Origin: Pseudoramibacter fermentans | Lineage (GTDB): Bacteria; Bacillota; Clostridia; Eubacteriales; Eubacteriaceae | NCBI GenBank assembly: GCA_009493725.1 | Contig: VOGB01000004.1 | Span: 806,001-870,000 of the forward strand | Direction: 5' to 3' | DNA length: 64,000 bases | Part shown: positions 8,526 through 17,576 of the stretch, in pieces | How positions within the stretch are numbered: the stretch's first letter is position 1 | How the letters are laid out: every line of letters begins with the position of its first letter | Translations under genes and position numbers: made by a program | Notes under the pieces: generated by a model | What the model saw: the letters and a program-made list of their open reading frames with translations, nothing else | What the model was told of the DNA's origin: nothing | Database searches by the model: none

Positions 8526-9482
8526 TCATTCGCTTTTTTCTTTTTCGTAACCGTAAACTCTCGGTCTGGTGAATCGTTCAATCAGCGGCGTCGCAACGTT
8601 CATCAAAAGAATGGAGTAGGAAACCCCTTCTGGATAGCCCCCGAACATACGGATGAGCATCGTCATCAGCCCGCACCCGACTGCGTAAATCACCTGACCT
8701 GTCGCTGTGGTCGGAGACGTGACGTAATCCGTCGCCATGAAGATCGCGCCGAGCATCAGCCCGCCTGAGCAGATCATGAAAATCGGATCCTGCCCAAATG
8801 GGAAAGAAAGCAGTGCGACGGTGCCGATATAGATTACAGGAATGCGCCAATTAATGACTTTTCTAATAATCAGATAAACGCCGCCGATCAGCAGTGCTAA
8901 CGCTGAAATTTCACCGATGGCACCGTATACGCCGTGCAGGCCTAAGAACATATCCAGGTTGCTCGGCAGCTTCGACAAATTGGCCCCTTCTTTCAAAAGA
9001 CCCAGCGGTGTTGCCGATGTTACAGTATCTGTGAGCGGAATAAAAGCAGTCCCTGTCATATGTGTCGGCCAGGAGGACAGCAGAAATGCTCGTCCAGCTA
9101 AAGCCGGGTTGACAAAGTTATGGCCTAAGCCGCCGAAAATTTGTTTGACGACGACAATCGCAAAAACACTGCCAACGATGCACATCCACCACGGTGCCTG
9201 AATTGGCAGGTTGTATGCCAAAAGAATCCCTGTAACCACTGCACTGCAGTCGTTAATTGTCACATCGCGGTGCATGATTCTTTCCGTAATGGCTTCAGAT
9301 GCCACGCAGGCCGCCACACACAGCGCTACAATCAACAGCGCCTTTGCGCCGTACACAATCACCGCCACAATCAAAGCCGGGATCAACGCGATAACGACAT
9401 CACGCATAATGCCCGCGGTGGTCGCTTTCGCACGGATATGCGGCGAAGATGAGACTGTCAACATCATATTTTCATTATCCAT
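8526..9482 (-). CDS. rnfD: Rnf complex membrane subunit RnfD (flavin carrier)
   Basis: A 318-residue multi-helix membrane protein homologous to NqrB. The Thr in the loop VTSATPL (about residue 155) is the candidate site for covalent FMN. The strings GGLGHNFVNPALAGRAFL and MATDYVTSPTT are highly conserved in RnfD/NqrB. The start codon lies within the end of rnfC (8-base overlap), so the two are translationally coupled. Confidence 0.97.
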   Translation of the reverse strand: MDNENMMLTVSSSPHIRAKATTAGIMRDVVIALIPALIVAVIVYGAKALLIVALCVAACVASEAITERIMHRDVTINDCSAVVTGILLAYNLPIQAPWWMCIVGSVFAIVVVKQIFGGLGHNFVNPALAGRAFLLSSWPTHMTGTAFIPLTDTVTSATPLGLLKEGANLSKLPSNLDMFLGLHGVYGAIGEISALALLIGGVYLIIRKVINWRIPVIYIGTVALLSFPFGQDPIFMICSGGLMLGAIFMATDYVTSPTTATGQVIYAVGCGLMTMLIRMFGGYPEGVSYSILLMNVATPLIERFTRPRVYGYEKEKSE

Positions 9483-10824
9483 TAGACTTCACCGCCTTCT
9501 TTTTTCTTTCAGCTTTAACTTGACGCTTGCCAACGCGAATTGACGAAACGATGGTTCGTTTAGCCGGACAAATAAACGAGCAGCTCCCGCATTCAATACA
9601 GTCGAGCGCGTGGAATTCTTCACAGCGGTCCCAGCGTTTTTTCTGAGCAAACGCACTGATCAAAAACGGTTGCAGATGAATCGGGCATACCGACGCGCAT
9701 CTGCCGCAGCGGATACACGCTGTTGGTTCTGGGATATAAGCTGCTTCCTTCGACAAGCACAAAATACCGGAAGTCCCTTTCATAACCGGAACATCCGTGC
9801 GCTGCATCGCGACCCCCATCATCGGGCCGCCGGAAATCACTTTTCCAACCTTTTTAGAAAAGCCGCCGCATTGGTCGATCACTTCCTGATAAGGTGTGCC
9901 GACCTTCACTAACATCGTGCAGGGTTCTTTCACTGCATCCCCTGTACAGGTGACGTAACGATCAATTAAAGGCATGCCTGTTTCAAAAGTATGCGCAACC
10001 TGAGCTGCTGTTCCGACATTCATGACCACCACACCAGCATCTGCCGGCAGGCCGCCCGCTGGGACTTCTCGGCCCGTAATGGCGGTGATTAATTGTTTTT
10101 CAGCCCCTTGCGGATACTTCGTCGCAAGTTTTTGGACTTCAATGCCGTCTAATCCTTCTGCCGCTTTCGCAACAGCTTCGATCGCCTGTGGTTTGTTGGT
10201 TTCAATGGCAATCACGCCCTTTGACACATTTAAAGCGCGCATCGCAATCTGAAGACCCTTCACCACGCGATCTGGATGATCCTGCATCAAATGATCGTCA
10301 GCCGTCAAATAAGGTTCGCATTCAGCGCCGTTTAAAATCACGGTATCAACGTGTTTATCCGGCGAGACGGTCAATTTGACGTGAGTTGGGAAAGTGGCCC
10401 CACCCATACCGACAATACCGGCATCTCTGATGATATCGATGATTTCCTTTGAGCTGTACTCCGTATAAGGTTTGTACGGCTGGATGGCAGGGTCAACGGT
10501 ATCTTTTCCATCGGATTCGATGACAACTGAAAGCACGTTGTTCCCGTTTGGATGCGGACGTTCCTCTACAGCTTTTACCGTCCCAGAGACACTGGCAAAC
10601 ACTGGCGAAGACACAAAGCCTGTGGCTTCACCAACCATTTGTCCCATATAAACGGTGTCTCCCTTTTTAACAACCGGTTTGCAAGGCGCACCGATATGTA
10701 AAGACATAGGGATCGTGACAACTGCAGGTTCTTTCGCTTTCCGAACCGGAACGGCATTCGTTAATTCCTTATTATAAGGTGGATGGATACCACCTCGAAA
10801 GGAATTGATTTCCGTTTTTTGCAA
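9475..10824 (-). CDS. rnfC: Rnf complex subunit RnfC (NADH dehydrogenase-like)
   Basis: RnfC binds NAD and FMN on the cytoplasmic side and exchanges electrons with NAD+. The protein is about 449 residues: an N-terminal barrel-sandwich domain starting FRGGIHPPYNK, a NuoF-like Rossmann/SLBB region (GAGGATFP-like string GMGGATFPTH, then NGAECEPYLTAD), and two C-terminal 4Fe-4S motifs (CIRCGRCASVCP and CIECGSCSFICP). A GTG at 10833 is in frame, but it is part of the ribosome-binding site AGAGGTG; the TTG at 10824 has proper spacing and is preferred. It is the first gene of rnfCDGEAB. Rnf couples ferredoxin oxidation and NAD+ reduction to Na+ or H+ export. Confidence 0.96.
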   Translation of the reverse strand: MQKTEINSFRGGIHPPYNKELTNAVPVRKAKEPAVVTIPMSLHIGAPCKPVVKKGDTVYMGQMVGEATGFVSSPVFASVSGTVKAVEERPHPNGNNVLSVVIESDGKDTVDPAIQPYKPYTEYSSKEIIDIIRDAGIVGMGGATFPTHVKLTVSPDKHVDTVILNGAECEPYLTADDHLMQDHPDRVVKGLQIAMRALNVSKGVIAIETNKPQAIEAVAKAAEGLDGIEVQKLATKYPQGAEKQLITAITGREVPAGGLPADAGVVVMNVGTAAQVAHTFETGMPLIDRYVTCTGDAVKEPCTMLVKVGTPYQEVIDQCGGFSKKVGKVISGGPMMGVAMQRTDVPVMKGTSGILCLSKEAAYIPEPTACIRCGRCASVCPIHLQPFLISAFAQKKRWDRCEEFHALDCIECGSCSFICPAKRTIVSSIRVGKRQVKAERKKKAVKSNG

Positions 10825-10954
10825 GTCAAACACCTCTACTTATAAATTTTCCTCATTATTTTAACATTCTTAAAAGAAAATGAACAGCAAATTTTATACA
10901 GTCTAGAAAACGTTTGAAATTCTATATATAGATAATATTTTATAAATAAACAAA

Positions 10955-10983
10955 ATAATAACTAGATATTGTATGTCTGTAAA
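10955..10983 (-). promoter_or_regulatory. Candidate promoter of the rnf operon
   Basis: On the minus strand TTTACA (10983-10978) and TATTAT (10960-10955) are separated by 17 nt. This leaves about 120 nt of AT-rich leader before rnfC. A second, weaker candidate (TTGTTT, 17 nt, TATATA) lies closer to the gene. No recognisable riboswitch is seen in the leader. Confidence 0.5.
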
Positions 10984-11014
10984 CATTTAGATAATTAAGA
11001 AATCTGCGTATTAA

Positions 11015-11044
11015 TAAAAAAACAAGCGGCTTTTTAGCCGCTTG
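11015..11044 (-). terminator. Intrinsic terminator after the M18 aminopeptidase gene
   Basis: A 9-bp GC-rich perfect stem (11023-11031 with 11036-11044) and a 4-nt loop are followed on the minus strand by eight T/A bases, mostly T. It lies 22 bp past the stop. Confidence 0.9.
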
Positions 11045-11065
11045 TCTGTTAAATCATACGTTTCC

Positions 11066-12487
11066 TCACCATTTGTCATTAAAGAACGTACGGTAAGCTT
11101 TGTAAGTCATGTACGCGTCAATCTTGGTACTTTGTTCCCACGGCGCATGCATTGAAAGAATCGGTGTACCGCAGTCGACCACTTCCATATCGTAGGCTGC
11201 CAGCATATAGGCGATGGTGCCGCCGCCGCCTAAATCGATTTTACCCATTTCGCCTAATTGCCAGGTCACGCCGCCTTCGTCGAAACATTTTCTGAGCTTG
11301 CCTAAAAATTCCGGATTCGCGTCGCTGCCACCAGATTTTCCCCGAGCGCCGCCGTATTTATTAACCGCAACCCCTTTGCCTGCAAACGTCGCGTTGTGCA
11401 TATCGTGGGTATTCGGGAAATTCGGATCGTACGCTGCTGTGACATCTGCAGACAAGCAGAACGAACGGGACAGACAGCGGCGGACAGTCAGGGAATTGGA
11501 CGCGTCAGACTGGAGCGCCACCAATTCCGCCAGCGTATTTTCAAAGAAACGGGACTGCATGCCTGTGTTGCCGTAGCTGCCGATTTCTTCTTTATCAGCC
11601 AAGATGACACATTGCGTCTTCTGCGGCGTATCCGTCGCGTCAAGCATCGCGCGAACGGACGCATAAGAACAGATTCGGTCATCCTGTCCAAAAGCGAGAA
11701 TCATCGAGCGGTCAAAGCCGATGTCTCTGGCCTTTCCAGCCGGTACAATTTCAAATTCTGCAGACGCAAAGTCGTCTTCGGTCATTTGATAATGTTCATT
11801 TAAATATTTTAATACCGTTGCCTTGACCGCTTCGCCGTCTTCTTCTCCGCTCAGCGGTCTGCTGGCGATCATCGGATTGAGCTGTTCGCCTTCAAAAGCC
11901 TCAGCTACTTTCTTTTGATTAAGCTTTTGGGATAAATGGGGCAGTAAATCTGAAATGCAGAAGACCGGATCATCAGGTCCATCACCGATGGCAATTTTCA
12001 CCACCGATCCATCTTTCTTGACAACCGTGCCGTAAAGAGCCAACGGCAGGGTCAGCCATGGGTATTTCTTAATGCCACCATAATAATGGGTTTTTAAATA
12101 AGCGATGTTCGAATCTTCGTACAGCGGCATGGGCTTGAGGTCCAGTCTCGGACAGTCCATGTGTGCGCCGACAACAGTCATGCCCTTTTCCAACGGCTCA
12201 GCGCCGATTTTAAAAAGCATGACGGTTTTATTCCGGTGCAGTGCGTAAATTTTATCCCCGCTTTTCAACTCGCCCGATTCAATTGCCTGTTCAATCGGAC
12301 GAAAGCCGGCTTCCTTCGCTAACTTCACCGCGTTTTCTGCGCAGAGCCTTTCCGTCTTGCCGGCATCCAAAAAGGCCTTGTAATCTTCTGCGTAATCCAA
12401 AACCTTTTGATCTTCACCTGGCTCCAGCTTTTTCCAGCCCAATTTGAATTCAGCGCCAAGTGCTTTATTCATCGTTTGTGCTGCCAT
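11066..12487 (-). CDS. M18 family aminopeptidase
   Basis: A dinuclear-zinc exopeptidase of 473 residues that removes N-terminal amino acids from cytoplasmic peptides. The conserved metal ligands are visible: His in GAHMDCPRLD (about 108), Glu-Glu in ADKEEIGSYG, Asp in SADVTAAYDPN, and a late His in LSMHAPWEQ. Length is typical of the M18 family found in Clostridia. It is the last gene of the long co-directional run and has its own terminator. Confidence 0.95.
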   Translation of the reverse strand: MAAQTMNKALGAEFKLGWKKLEPGEDQKVLDYAEDYKAFLDAGKTERLCAENAVKLAKEAGFRPIEQAIESGELKSGDKIYALHRNKTVMLFKIGAEPLEKGMTVVGAHMDCPRLDLKPMPLYEDSNIAYLKTHYYGGIKKYPWLTLPLALYGTVVKKDGSVVKIAIGDGPDDPVFCISDLLPHLSQKLNQKKVAEAFEGEQLNPMIASRPLSGEEDGEAVKATVLKYLNEHYQMTEDDFASAEFEIVPAGKARDIGFDRSMILAFGQDDRICSYASVRAMLDATDTPQKTQCVILADKEEIGSYGNTGMQSRFFENTLAELVALQSDASNSLTVRRCLSRSFCLSADVTAAYDPNFPNTHDMHNATFAGKGVAVNKYGGARGKSGGSDANPEFLGKLRKCFDEGGVTWQLGEMGKIDLGGGGTIAYMLAAYDMEVVDCGTPILSMHAPWEQSTKIDAYMTYKAYRTFFNDKW

Positions 12488-12508
12488 GATGACCTCCTGT
12501 CTTTTTTC

Positions 12509-13420
12509 TTATGCTTTAACGCCTTCAACTGCGATCCAGCGCTTTCCTGATTTGACGTGAATTGCAATATCGGCAAAACCTGTTTTTTCAAAAACATTGA
12601 CAAATCCGTCGAGATTTAAATTGCGCATATCGTAGGCTTTTATATTGTCCAAAACCGACTGCGGCAGTCCTTCGTGATCGTACACTTCTGCGATCAGCAG
12701 AAAATGTCCGCCTGATTTCAGAACCCGATAAACTTCCTGCATGTCCGTTTCGAAATCCGGCCAGAAATAATAGCTTTCAACCGTCACAATTTTATCGAAT
12801 TCGCCATCCTTAAAAGGCATATCGGACACGGAAGCCTCAAAAACCTCAAGCTTGCCCGCATCGATGAGCGCCTGGTTAAACTGCTGTGTGGCTTCCACCG
12901 ACGTTTTCGCGTAATCAATCCCGACGAAGCTGCCATTTTCAACTATTGTCGAAAGACGAGCCAGGCAAGCGCCACCGCCGCAGCCGATGTCGAGAACACG
13001 ATCCCCTTTATTAAACTGCAGGTGCGATAAAGCCCACTGCGTCATCGGTCCGTGACTGTCGTTCATGCGCTCGAGCATTGCCCGTCCCGCATCGCCAGTC
13101 GAATGATTGGGACGCCCGGCTTCCGTAATCTGCTGTTCTGAATATTCCTTTTTTAACTTTTCTGTTAAATCTGCCACGTGCTGCCTCTCTGCTTCTGTGT
13201 AATCTTCCTCTGGTTTGAGGTTGCCGAAATTCAACGCGTCAATTTGTTTTTGAAGATGAGACCGTAACGCCTGCTTCTCTTTCTTTTCTTGATCCGTAAG
13301 TGCCTGTCTCTTTTGCTTGTGTTTTAATTTTTTTAATTTCGACGCTTTTTTATTCAATCTTTTAAACCCTGCTTTCTCAATCCAACGTTTGAAGCTTATC
13401 CTGTGCCACAAAGCCCGCAT
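12509..13420 (-). CDS. Class I SAM-dependent methyltransferase
   Basis: A Rossmann-fold methyltransferase. The SAM-binding motif I is VLDIGCGGGACL, followed by the acidic motif VGIDYAKTSVE and the post-motif strand FDKIVTVESYYFW. The substrate is unknown. The first 75 residues form an unusually Lys/Gln/Glu-rich, probably coiled-coil segment ahead of the catalytic domain. The open frame overlaps the upstream PLP gene by 44 bp; a TTG at about 13357 would remove the overlap, so the true N-terminus is uncertain. A C-terminal string KSGKRWIAVEG resembles methyltransferase 11-type proteins. Confidence 0.85.
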   Translation of the reverse strand: MRALWHRISFKRWIEKAGFKRLNKKASKLKKLKHKQKRQALTDQEKKEKQALRSHLQKQIDALNFGNLKPEEDYTEAERQHVADLTEKLKKEYSEQQITEAGRPNHSTGDAGRAMLERMNDSHGPMTQWALSHLQFNKGDRVLDIGCGGGACLARLSTIVENGSFVGIDYAKTSVEATQQFNQALIDAGKLEVFEASVSDMPFKDGEFDKIVTVESYYFWPDFETDMQEVYRVLKSGGHFLLIAEVYDHEGLPQSVLDNIKAYDMRNLNLDGFVNVFEKTGFADIAIHVKSGKRWIAVEGVKA

Positions 13421-14699
13421 CGACTAATTGCTGAAGAGAGAGCATTAAGCCGAGCTTGCCGTGGGCGTGGGTCAGACCGCCTTGAAAATAGACGATGTAG
13501 GGTTCGCGCATCGGCGCGTCCGCGGACAATTCAATAGATGATCCCTGAATGAATGCGCCTGCGGCCATAATGACCGGCACATCGTATCCCGGCATATCCC
13601 ACGGAACTGGCGTGACAAAGGAATCCACCGGCGCCGCCTTTTGAACCGCCTGACAGAACACTTCAACGGCTTTCGGATCTCCCAAACGAATACTTTGGAT
13701 GATATCCGACCGATAATCGTCCACATCCGGACAAACCGGATAGCCGAGATTTTTATAAACGGCGCCCACTAAAATCGCCGTTTTCATCGCTTGAGAGACA
13801 ATATAAGGTGCCTGGAAAAAGCCCTGAAGGAAGGTTCTGGTAATGCCCAGCGTCGCTCCCGTTTCCCCGCCGATGCCTGGCGCCGCCAGACGATTGGCAC
13901 AGAGCTGAACCAAATCCGCCCGGCCTGCCGTGTAGCCGCCGGTGGGCGCCAGCCCGCCGCCCGGATTTTTGATCAGGGATCCGGCCATCAAATCGGCACC
14001 AACTGCGACTGGTTCCTTTTCGTCTAAAAATTCACCGTAGCAATTGTCGACGAAAATCACAACCTTCGGCCATTTGGCTTTGATCACTGCGCAGATCCTC
14101 TGAATTTCAGCCAAGGTGATGGCCTTCCGCCAGCTGTAGCCCGTCGAGCGCTGAATATACACCATTTTCGTTTTTTCAGAAATGGCGTTCATGATTTTTT
14201 CTGTGTCAAAAATCCCGTCGGGCAGCAGCTCGATCTGGTTGAAAATCACACCTAAATCGGTCAGCGTGCCGTTTCCTTTTTCTTCTCCCTGTGCGCCGAT
14301 AAAGGTCCGAACTGTATCGTAAGGGTCCCCGCTGATCGACAGGAGCTCATCCCCTGGACGAAGCACCCCGTACAGACAAAGCGAAATGGCGTGTGTGCCG
14401 CAGGTGATCTGTGGACGGACAAGGGCCGCTTCGCAGCCAAAGACATCGGCAAATATTTTTTCGGTGGCTTCGCGGCCTTCATCGTCGTAGCCGTAGCCAG
14501 TCGTCGGGTGGAAATGGCGGTCACTCAGACCAACCTTCTGCATCGCCTGAATCACCTTAAACTGGTGATATTCCGCCAACCGATCCCAATGGGCCATCCG
14601 ATCGGCAATTTGAGCTTCCGATTTTTCAACAAAATCGATCACATCCTTTGAGATGTGAAAATTTTCAGCTAAGTATTTTTCAATGGTATTATCGTTCAA
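13377..14699 (-). CDS. PLP-dependent Cys/Met-metabolism-fold protein (aluminium-resistance / methionine gamma-lyase family)
   Basis: A 440-residue PLP enzyme of the group often annotated 'methionine gamma-lyase family' or 'aluminium resistance protein' (YnbB-like); its physiological reaction is not established. The PLP lysine is in GSLIKNPGGG, preceded by the cofactor-stacking region RPQITCGTHAISL and the aspartate of VIFVDNCYGE. The open frame extends to 14780 inside miaA, but the TTG at 14699 has AAGGGG about 9 nt upstream and is preferred, giving an 11-base overlap with miaA. This gene follows miaA in many Firmicutes. Confidence 0.88.
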   Translation of the reverse strand: MNDNTIEKYLAENFHISKDVIDFVEKSEAQIADRMAHWDRLAEYHQFKVIQAMQKVGLSDRHFHPTTGYGYDDEGREATEKIFADVFGCEAALVRPQITCGTHAISLCLYGVLRPGDELLSISGDPYDTVRTFIGAQGEEKGNGTLTDLGVIFNQIELLPDGIFDTEKIMNAISEKTKMVYIQRSTGYSWRKAITLAEIQRICAVIKAKWPKVVIFVDNCYGEFLDEKEPVAVGADLMAGSLIKNPGGGLAPTGGYTAGRADLVQLCANRLAAPGIGGETGATLGITRTFLQGFFQAPYIVSQAMKTAILVGAVYKNLGYPVCPDVDDYRSDIIQSIRLGDPKAVEVFCQAVQKAAPVDSFVTPVPWDMPGYDVPVIMAAGAFIQGSSIELSADAPMREPYIVYFQGGLTHAHGKLGLMLSLQQLVDAGFVAQDKLQTLD

Positions 14700-15666
14700 T
14701 GTTGTGTTCCCCTTTGTATTGCTCAATACATTGTAACATTTGAGCAGCCAATTGTTCACTGTCTTTATTCTTTTCTGCACTGAACCAGTGAATATCTTGA
14801 TTTTTTCTGAACCACGTCAGCTGACGTTTCGCAAAATGCCGCGTATCCCGCTTGAGGATCCTGACCTGTTCTTCCAAAGACGACTGCCCTTTCAAATACG
14901 GCACGATTTCTTTGTAACCCAATGCCTGCATCGACACAAGTGAAGGATCGTAGCCGTCGTTTAGAAGCGCACGGACTTCCTCGACCAGGCCGTCTTCGAT
15001 CATCACATCGACCCGTTGATCGATTCTTTGATAGAGCACGTCCCGCGGCATCTGAATGCCTAAAAGCAGATAATCAAAGGGCAGGTCGATTTTTCGCACC
15101 TGACTTTCCCAATAAGTCTTGGTTTTGCCTGTCGTCTCATAAATTTCAAGGGCGCGGATCACGCGCTTGCGGTTGTGGGGATGAATTTTTGCCGCAGCCT
15201 CCGGATCGATTTGCTCCAACCGTCGATAAACAGCCTCTGGCGTCTCTGTCTTGTACGCGTCGTTCAGCTTTTCCCGAATTTTAGGATCTGTCTTGATATC
15301 CGGAAATCCCCATTTCTGCGTCAGCGCGTTGATGTACAGCCCTGTCCCGCCGGCGACAATCGCTGTTTTTCCCCTCGCTGTGATGTCACGGATAGCCGCA
15401 ACGGCGCGGTCCTTATAGTCAGCCACGCTGAAAGCCTGATCCGGCTCTACAAAATCCATCAAATGATGGGGGATCCCCTGTTTTTCCGATTCGGTCGGTT
15501 TGGCCGTACCAACGTTCATCCTGCGGTAAATCTGCATCGAATCCGCAGAAACAATTTCCCCGTCGAGGTGTTTGGCGATTTGAATGGCAAGATTGGTTTT
15601 CCCCGACGCCGTTGGACCGACGATCACTGGGACGACTGGTTTTTGCGCTTTCTGCTGAGTTTTCAT
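14689..15666 (-). CDS. miaA: tRNA dimethylallyltransferase MiaA
   Basis: MiaA adds the isopentenyl group to A37 of tRNAs reading UNN codons, the step before MiaB acts. The protein has 325 residues. The P-loop is GPTASGKTNLA and the substrate motif SADSMQIYRRMNVGTAK follows; GGTGLYINAL and the pattern TRHFAKRQLTWFRK near the C-terminus are diagnostic. The start codon overlaps the end of mutL by 4 bases (ATGA-type overlap). Confidence 0.97.
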   Translation of the reverse strand: MKTQQKAQKPVVPVIVGPTASGKTNLAIQIAKHLDGEIVSADSMQIYRRMNVGTAKPTESEKQGIPHHLMDFVEPDQAFSVADYKDRAVAAIRDITARGKTAIVAGGTGLYINALTQKWGFPDIKTDPKIREKLNDAYKTETPEAVYRRLEQIDPEAAAKIHPHNRKRVIRALEIYETTGKTKTYWESQVRKIDLPFDYLLLGIQMPRDVLYQRIDQRVDVMIEDGLVEEVRALLNDGYDPSLVSMQALGYKEIVPYLKGQSSLEEQVRILKRDTRHFAKRQLTWFRKNQDIHWFSAEKNKDSEQLAAQMLQCIEQYKGEHNIER

Positions 15667-17558
15667 GAAACCACCCTTTTAAACAATTTTTCCAATTGGT
15701 ATTTTTTTAAATACAAAATGATCGGCCGGCCATGGGGGCAGGTGTACGGGTTTTCCAGCGTCATTAAATCATCCAACAGCTTTCTGATTTCGCGTTCGTT
15801 TAAATCCTGATTCCCCTTGACCGCTGCCTTGCAGGCCATCGTCGCAATCCTCAGCCATTGCTTTTCTTTAAGTTCTGGATCTCCTGTCGTTAGATTCTCA
15901 ATCCACATCGGAAGCAGCGCGGCTGATTGAGGCTCTCCCAATAAAACGGGCACACTGTGCACCATCAGCGTTGTCTCTCCCAAAACTTCGCAGCGGAATC
16001 CCTTAGCCTCGAGCTGAGCCTGAACAGCGTCAAACTGCAGCACCATTTCTCTCGAGACATCGACAGCCTGAGGCACCAAAAGCGCCTGCGACGGAATGCG
16101 TTCGCTGCCTGTCATTTTTTTCTTTAGATTTTCAAACATGAAAGCCTCGTGTGCCGCATGCTGATCAATTAAGACCGCTGCGTCTTCTTTTTCCAGCAGG
16201 ATAAAGGTTTTAAATAATTGACCGATAATTCGCGTGCCCGTTAAATCTAAATGCGGACGCCCAGATTCAGCAGCCTGTTCATTGTAAAGCGGCCTTTGTT
16301 CGGCCGATGGCGGCTTAATCCATTGATCTGCTTTCTTGGGAGCAGCATCCTCCGCTGGTCGCTTCTGATGTCGATTCCGATCTTCATTGATAGAACCATA
16401 AAATGAACGCTGCACTTGTGGATCCGGGGCAGCCGTGCCTTGAGCAGCCGAAAAGGCGATCTGCGACGGCATTTCGCTCACCTTCGGCGACGGCACTTTT
16501 GATTCAGCGTACGCTTCTGTTTTTTTAGGCTCCGGCGCCGCTTCGATCTTTTCACCCAAATCAACCGTCAGGTCCATCTGCTGAACGGCGCGCCGAATTT
16601 CCTGACGAAATAATATATCGACCAGACTTTGGTTCAATATCCCGATTTCTGTTTTGGAGGGGTGCATGTTGACGTCCAGCATTCTGCCCGGCAGCGTCAT
16701 AAAAATGATGCCCACAGGGTGTTTGTGATTCATTAGATAACCTTGATAAGCTTCTTCAAACGCCCGAGAAAGAGCTCGATTTTCAACGGTCCGCCCGTTA
16801 ATGAACAGAATCTGCCGATCCTTCGAGCTGCGCATGCTGGTCAAATCCCCGATATAGCCTCGAAGAACCATCGGTTCGTTTTTCGCGTCCAATTTTCTGA
16901 GGGATTTAAAAAAAGAACGCCCGTACAGACATTCGATGACACTCTGCAGCCGCCCGTCTCCCGGCGTCGAAAAGATTTTCCGCCCATCCGCTTTAAAATC
17001 AAAGGCAATTTCCGGATGGGATAAGGCGATCCGCCCCATCAGCTGGTGGATGACCCGCTCTTCCGTCTTATCCTTCATCATGTGCTTTTGTCTGGCCGGT
17101 ACATTGTAAAATAAATCCCTGACACAGATATCCGTCCCCTTATCGTACGGCAGCACCCGCTGTGCCGCGCAATGTCCGCCTTCAAAAATGGTTTCGCTGC
17201 CGAGCTCCTCCGCCTTTGAAATCGTGCGGATCGTCACTCGCGATACCGCCGCAACGCTGGCCAGCGCCTCGCCGCGAAAGCCTAGGGTTTCCAAATGATC
17301 TAAATCCTCAATTTGAGAGAGCTTGCTCGTGGCGTGACGCGCAAAAGCCAATTTTACCTCGTTGTACCGAATGCCCTCTCCGTTGTCCCGAATGCGGATA
17401 CTCCGCTTTCCGCCCTGCTCGATATCGACTCGGATGCGGTCACTGCTCGCGTCGATGGCGTTTTCAGCCAGCTCTTTGACGACCGACGCCGGACGGACAA
17501 TGACCTCGCCCGCCGCGATTTTTTCGATGGTCGCCGGCGCCAACATTTTGATCTTCAA
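15663..17558 (-). CDS. mutL: DNA mismatch repair protein MutL (endonuclease type)
   Basis: MutL links mismatch recognition by MutS to strand incision. The protein has 631 residues. The N-terminal GHKL ATPase shows VKELAENAIDA, the glycine box DNGEG and GFRGEALASV. A variable Pro/Ala/Lys-rich linker spans about 335-435. The C-terminal domain carries the nicking motif DQHAAHEAFMFE (DQHAx2Ex4E), so it should be an active latent endonuclease, as expected for bacteria without MutH. A late CPHGRP motif also belongs to the metal-binding site. Confidence 0.97.
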   Translation of the reverse strand: MKIKMLAPATIEKIAAGEVIVRPASVVKELAENAIDASSDRIRVDIEQGGKRSIRIRDNGEGIRYNEVKLAFARHATSKLSQIEDLDHLETLGFRGEALASVAAVSRVTIRTISKAEELGSETIFEGGHCAAQRVLPYDKGTDICVRDLFYNVPARQKHMMKDKTEERVIHQLMGRIALSHPEIAFDFKADGRKIFSTPGDGRLQSVIECLYGRSFFKSLRKLDAKNEPMVLRGYIGDLTSMRSSKDRQILFINGRTVENRALSRAFEEAYQGYLMNHKHPVGIIFMTLPGRMLDVNMHPSKTEIGILNQSLVDILFRQEIRRAVQQMDLTVDLGEKIEAAPEPKKTEAYAESKVPSPKVSEMPSQIAFSAAQGTAAPDPQVQRSFYGSINEDRNRHQKRPAEDAAPKKADQWIKPPSAEQRPLYNEQAAESGRPHLDLTGTRIIGQLFKTFILLEKEDAAVLIDQHAAHEAFMFENLKKKMTGSERIPSQALLVPQAVDVSREMVLQFDAVQAQLEAKGFRCEVLGETTLMVHSVPVLLGEPQSAALLPMWIENLTTGDPELKEKQWLRIATMACKAAVKGNQDLNEREIRKLLDDLMTLENPYTCPHGRPIILYLKKYQLEKLFKRVVS

Positions 17559-17576
17559 TGTCTCTCTCCTTTGTGA

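Noticed and set aside
10834..11014. Riboswitch or protein-leader RNA before rnfC
   Set aside because: The leader is AT-rich and lacks recognisable conserved stems; only promoter elements could be supported.
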